Assembly (NCBI RefSeq): GCF_900113125.1
Contig: NZ_FOOG01000020.1
Span: 1 to 62,564, forward strand
Length of the DNA: 62,564 nt
From: Halobacillus alkaliphilus
Lineage (GTDB): Bacteria; Bacillota; Bacilli; Bacillales; Halobacillaceae
Direction: 5' to 3'
The notes below the pieces were generated by a model that worked only from the letters and a program-made list of their open reading frames with translations, had not been told where the DNA came from and searched no databases. Below are positions 61,353-62,564 of the stretch, one piece after another; the stretch's first letter is position 1; every line of letters begins with the position of its first letter. The translations under genes and the position numbers were made by a program.

Positions 61353-62270
61353 TTGAAAAAACTGTCCCTAACCTTTGAAAATATGCTGCCAATCAGCAAA
61401 GTTTTATCGAATCCTACTAGAATTAATATCTTAAATCTATTAAGTGAAAAGCCGCATAACGTAAATGAATTAGCAGAAAAGCTGGAGCTCCCCTTTTCTA
61501 CGACAGCCTCTCATATTAATAAACTGGAAGAGGTCGAGTTAATCGTGACGGAACTGGTTCCGGGAAGAGGGACCCAAAAAGTAAGTGCCATTAACTATGA
61601 CCGGATTATAATGGACCTATTTAATAAAGAAGAGCAATCTAATGAACAGGAACTTACTCTGGAGATGAATATTGGAGACTACCTGGATTGTTACGCTGTT
61701 CCTAACTGCGGTCTGGTGGGCACGGATGAGTATATCGGCCACCAGGATGATCCCCGCTCTTTTTACGAAACCGAACGGAAGCATGCGCAGCTGCTTTATT
61801 TTAGAGATGGATACGTTGAATACCGATTCCCTAACCGTATTCCTTACGAGTGGACAACAAAAGAAATTATTTTCAGTGCAGAAGTATGCTCTGAAGCACC
61901 GAACTACAAACTGGACTGGCCCTCTGATATCACCGCCTGGGTCAATCATAAGGAAGCCGGGACATGGACATCGCCGGGGGATTTCGGAGGCGAACGCGGC
62001 ATTCACACACCTGAATGGTGGCGGACCAGCTTAACTCAATATGGTCAGCTGAAACAATGGAAAATCAAACAGGATGGCTGTTACATTGATAACGAAAAAG
62101 TTTCTGAACTTTCCATTGAAGATCTTAAACTTCGTGATTACCCGTATGTAGCTTTTAAATTGGGGATCAAGGAGGAAGCCGTAAACAAAGGCGGTATGAA
62201 TTTATTCGGACCGAACTTTGGAAACTACGATCAAGGAATTGTGATGACTATTAAATATGAGAAATCTTAA
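61353..62270 (+). CDS. ArsR-type winged-helix regulator with a C-terminal ligand-like domain
   Basis: 305 residues from a TTG at 61353, preceded by GGAGG at eight bases; an ATG at 61317 overlaps a TATACT -10-like box and is rejected. Residues 10-85 are a winged helix of ArsR type (SKVLSNPTRINILNLLSEK, LPFSTTASHINKLEEVELI). The remaining 210 residues are a beta-rich, aromatic-rich domain (YVEYRFPNRIPYEW, WPSDITAWVNHKEAGTW, GGERGIHTPEWW) of unknown class, probably binding a sugar and gating DNA binding. Fits as the local regulator of the GH2 and GPH genes. No cysteine-based metal site typical of metal sensors was recognised. Confidence 0.75.
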   Translation: MKKLSLTFENMLPISKVLSNPTRINILNLLSEKPHNVNELAEKLELPFSTTASHINKLEEVELIVTELVPGRGTQKVSAINYDRIIMDLFNKEEQSNEQELTLEMNIGDYLDCYAVPNCGLVGTDEYIGHQDDPRSFYETERKHAQLLYFRDGYVEYRFPNRIPYEWTTKEIIFSAEVCSEAPNYKLDWPSDITAWVNHKEAGTWTSPGDFGGERGIHTPEWWRTSLTQYGQLKQWKIKQDGCYIDNEKVSELSIEDLKLRDYPYVAFKLGIKEEAVNKGGMNLFGPNFGNYDQGIVMTIKYEKS

Positions 62271-62277
62271 TTTCCAT

Positions 62278-62315
62278 AAAAATAGCTTCCCTGCTACTAG
62301 CGGGGAAGCTATTTT
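62278..62315 (+). terminator. terminator of the ArsR-type gene
   Basis: AAAATAGCTTCCC / GGGGAAGCTATTTT with a 10-nt loop. Confidence 0.9.
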
Positions 62316-62391
62316 ATATTAACTATTCAAAATGGGCTGCATATCGCCTACTACCCAATTCAAAATACGTTGGATTTCGCAAAAGCATATT

Positions 62392-62564
62392 ACGCAATAG
62401 GGCCGGTTACTGTAAGACTCAGTTTCGAGATAAATTGGGTCCGCTACTCTATGTGGAAGAGGGCTGGTGGGGAAATAACTCGCTTTCCTATGGCCCTACA
62501 CGACGTAGGGTCGATCGACGTTGCCACAGGACGTGGCGATCTTAGTCGATCCTCCTTTTACCAT
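62392..62564. repeat. MITE-like dispersed repeat, copy 10 (cut by window edge)
   Basis: CGCAATAGGGCCGG flank, then terminus AAGACTCAGTTTCGAGATAA with ATTGGGTCCG, GGTGGGGAAATAACTCGC, and the CACGACGTAGGGTCG and GACGTTGCCACAGGACGTGG modules shared with copy 8. The right end lies beyond the window. Confidence 0.8.

Overview
The window looks like chromosomal DNA of a moderately halophilic or halotolerant, spore-forming member of the Bacillaceae (Halobacillus-like is my best guess from protein character, not from a search). Supporting signs are strong AGGAGG-type ribosome binding sites, frequent TTG/GTG starts, U-tailed terminators, a sigma-B-type promoter, SinR/SinI-like regulators, a gamma-type SASP-like spore gene, teichoic-acid genes (tagA, tagO) and acidic extracellular loops. 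No rRNA, tRNA or CRISPR array was seen. Both ends fall inside copies of a dispersed repeat, so the window may be a whole contig that stops at repeats.

Layout. 1-4.9 kb: stand-alone murE-like ligase, a 21-bp minisatellite, a small protein, a membrane-anchored phosphoesterase and a His-rich general-stress protein. 4.9-14.5 kb: an envelope polysaccharide locus (wecC-tagA on the minus strand; O-antigen-ligase-like protein, MurJ-like flippase, GT4 transferase, GNAT and PIG-L deacetylase on the plus strand). 14.7-24.2 kb: a 1138-residue membrane protein, two amidohydrolases, a broken SASP-like gene and a large GNAT fusion. 24.2-28.1 kb: repeats, padR-chrA and an MFS transporter. 28.1-32.5 kb: tagO and an AT-rich gtrB(frameshifted)-gtrA-glycosyltransferase cassette. 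32.5-36.3 kb: small regulators (SinR-like, two SinI-like), an AraC regulator and an IDEAL-type protein. 36.9-42.8 kb: pgcA, manA, PTS IIBC and LacI regulator. 43.1-46.4 kb: hom-thrC-thrB. 47-50.4 kb: VanZ, a putative HTH protein, a sigma factor and an AEC transporter. 50.4-56 kb: a REP-associated transposase (RAYT) with its palindromes, gnd, an RpiR regulator, a Na+/solute symporter operon and a CwlK-like peptidase. 56.8-62.3 kb: a zinc-ribbon membrane protein and a GH2 glycosidase / GPH symporter / ArsR-type regulator unit.

The envelope genes form the main theme. TagO and TagA start linkage-unit synthesis, WecC would supply ManNAcA, the ligase and flippase would polymerise and export a glycan, and the Gtr cassette would decorate a wall polymer. 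PgcA and ManA supply hexose phosphates.

The most interesting structure is a RAYT gene (50599-51156) bracketed by two copies of a perfect palindrome. Three more copies lie within the window and a half copy sits at 53181. The transposase stop codon lies in the loop of its own downstream palindrome. A second, unrelated family of about ten MITE-like repeats with terminal inverted repeats fills most long non-coding gaps.
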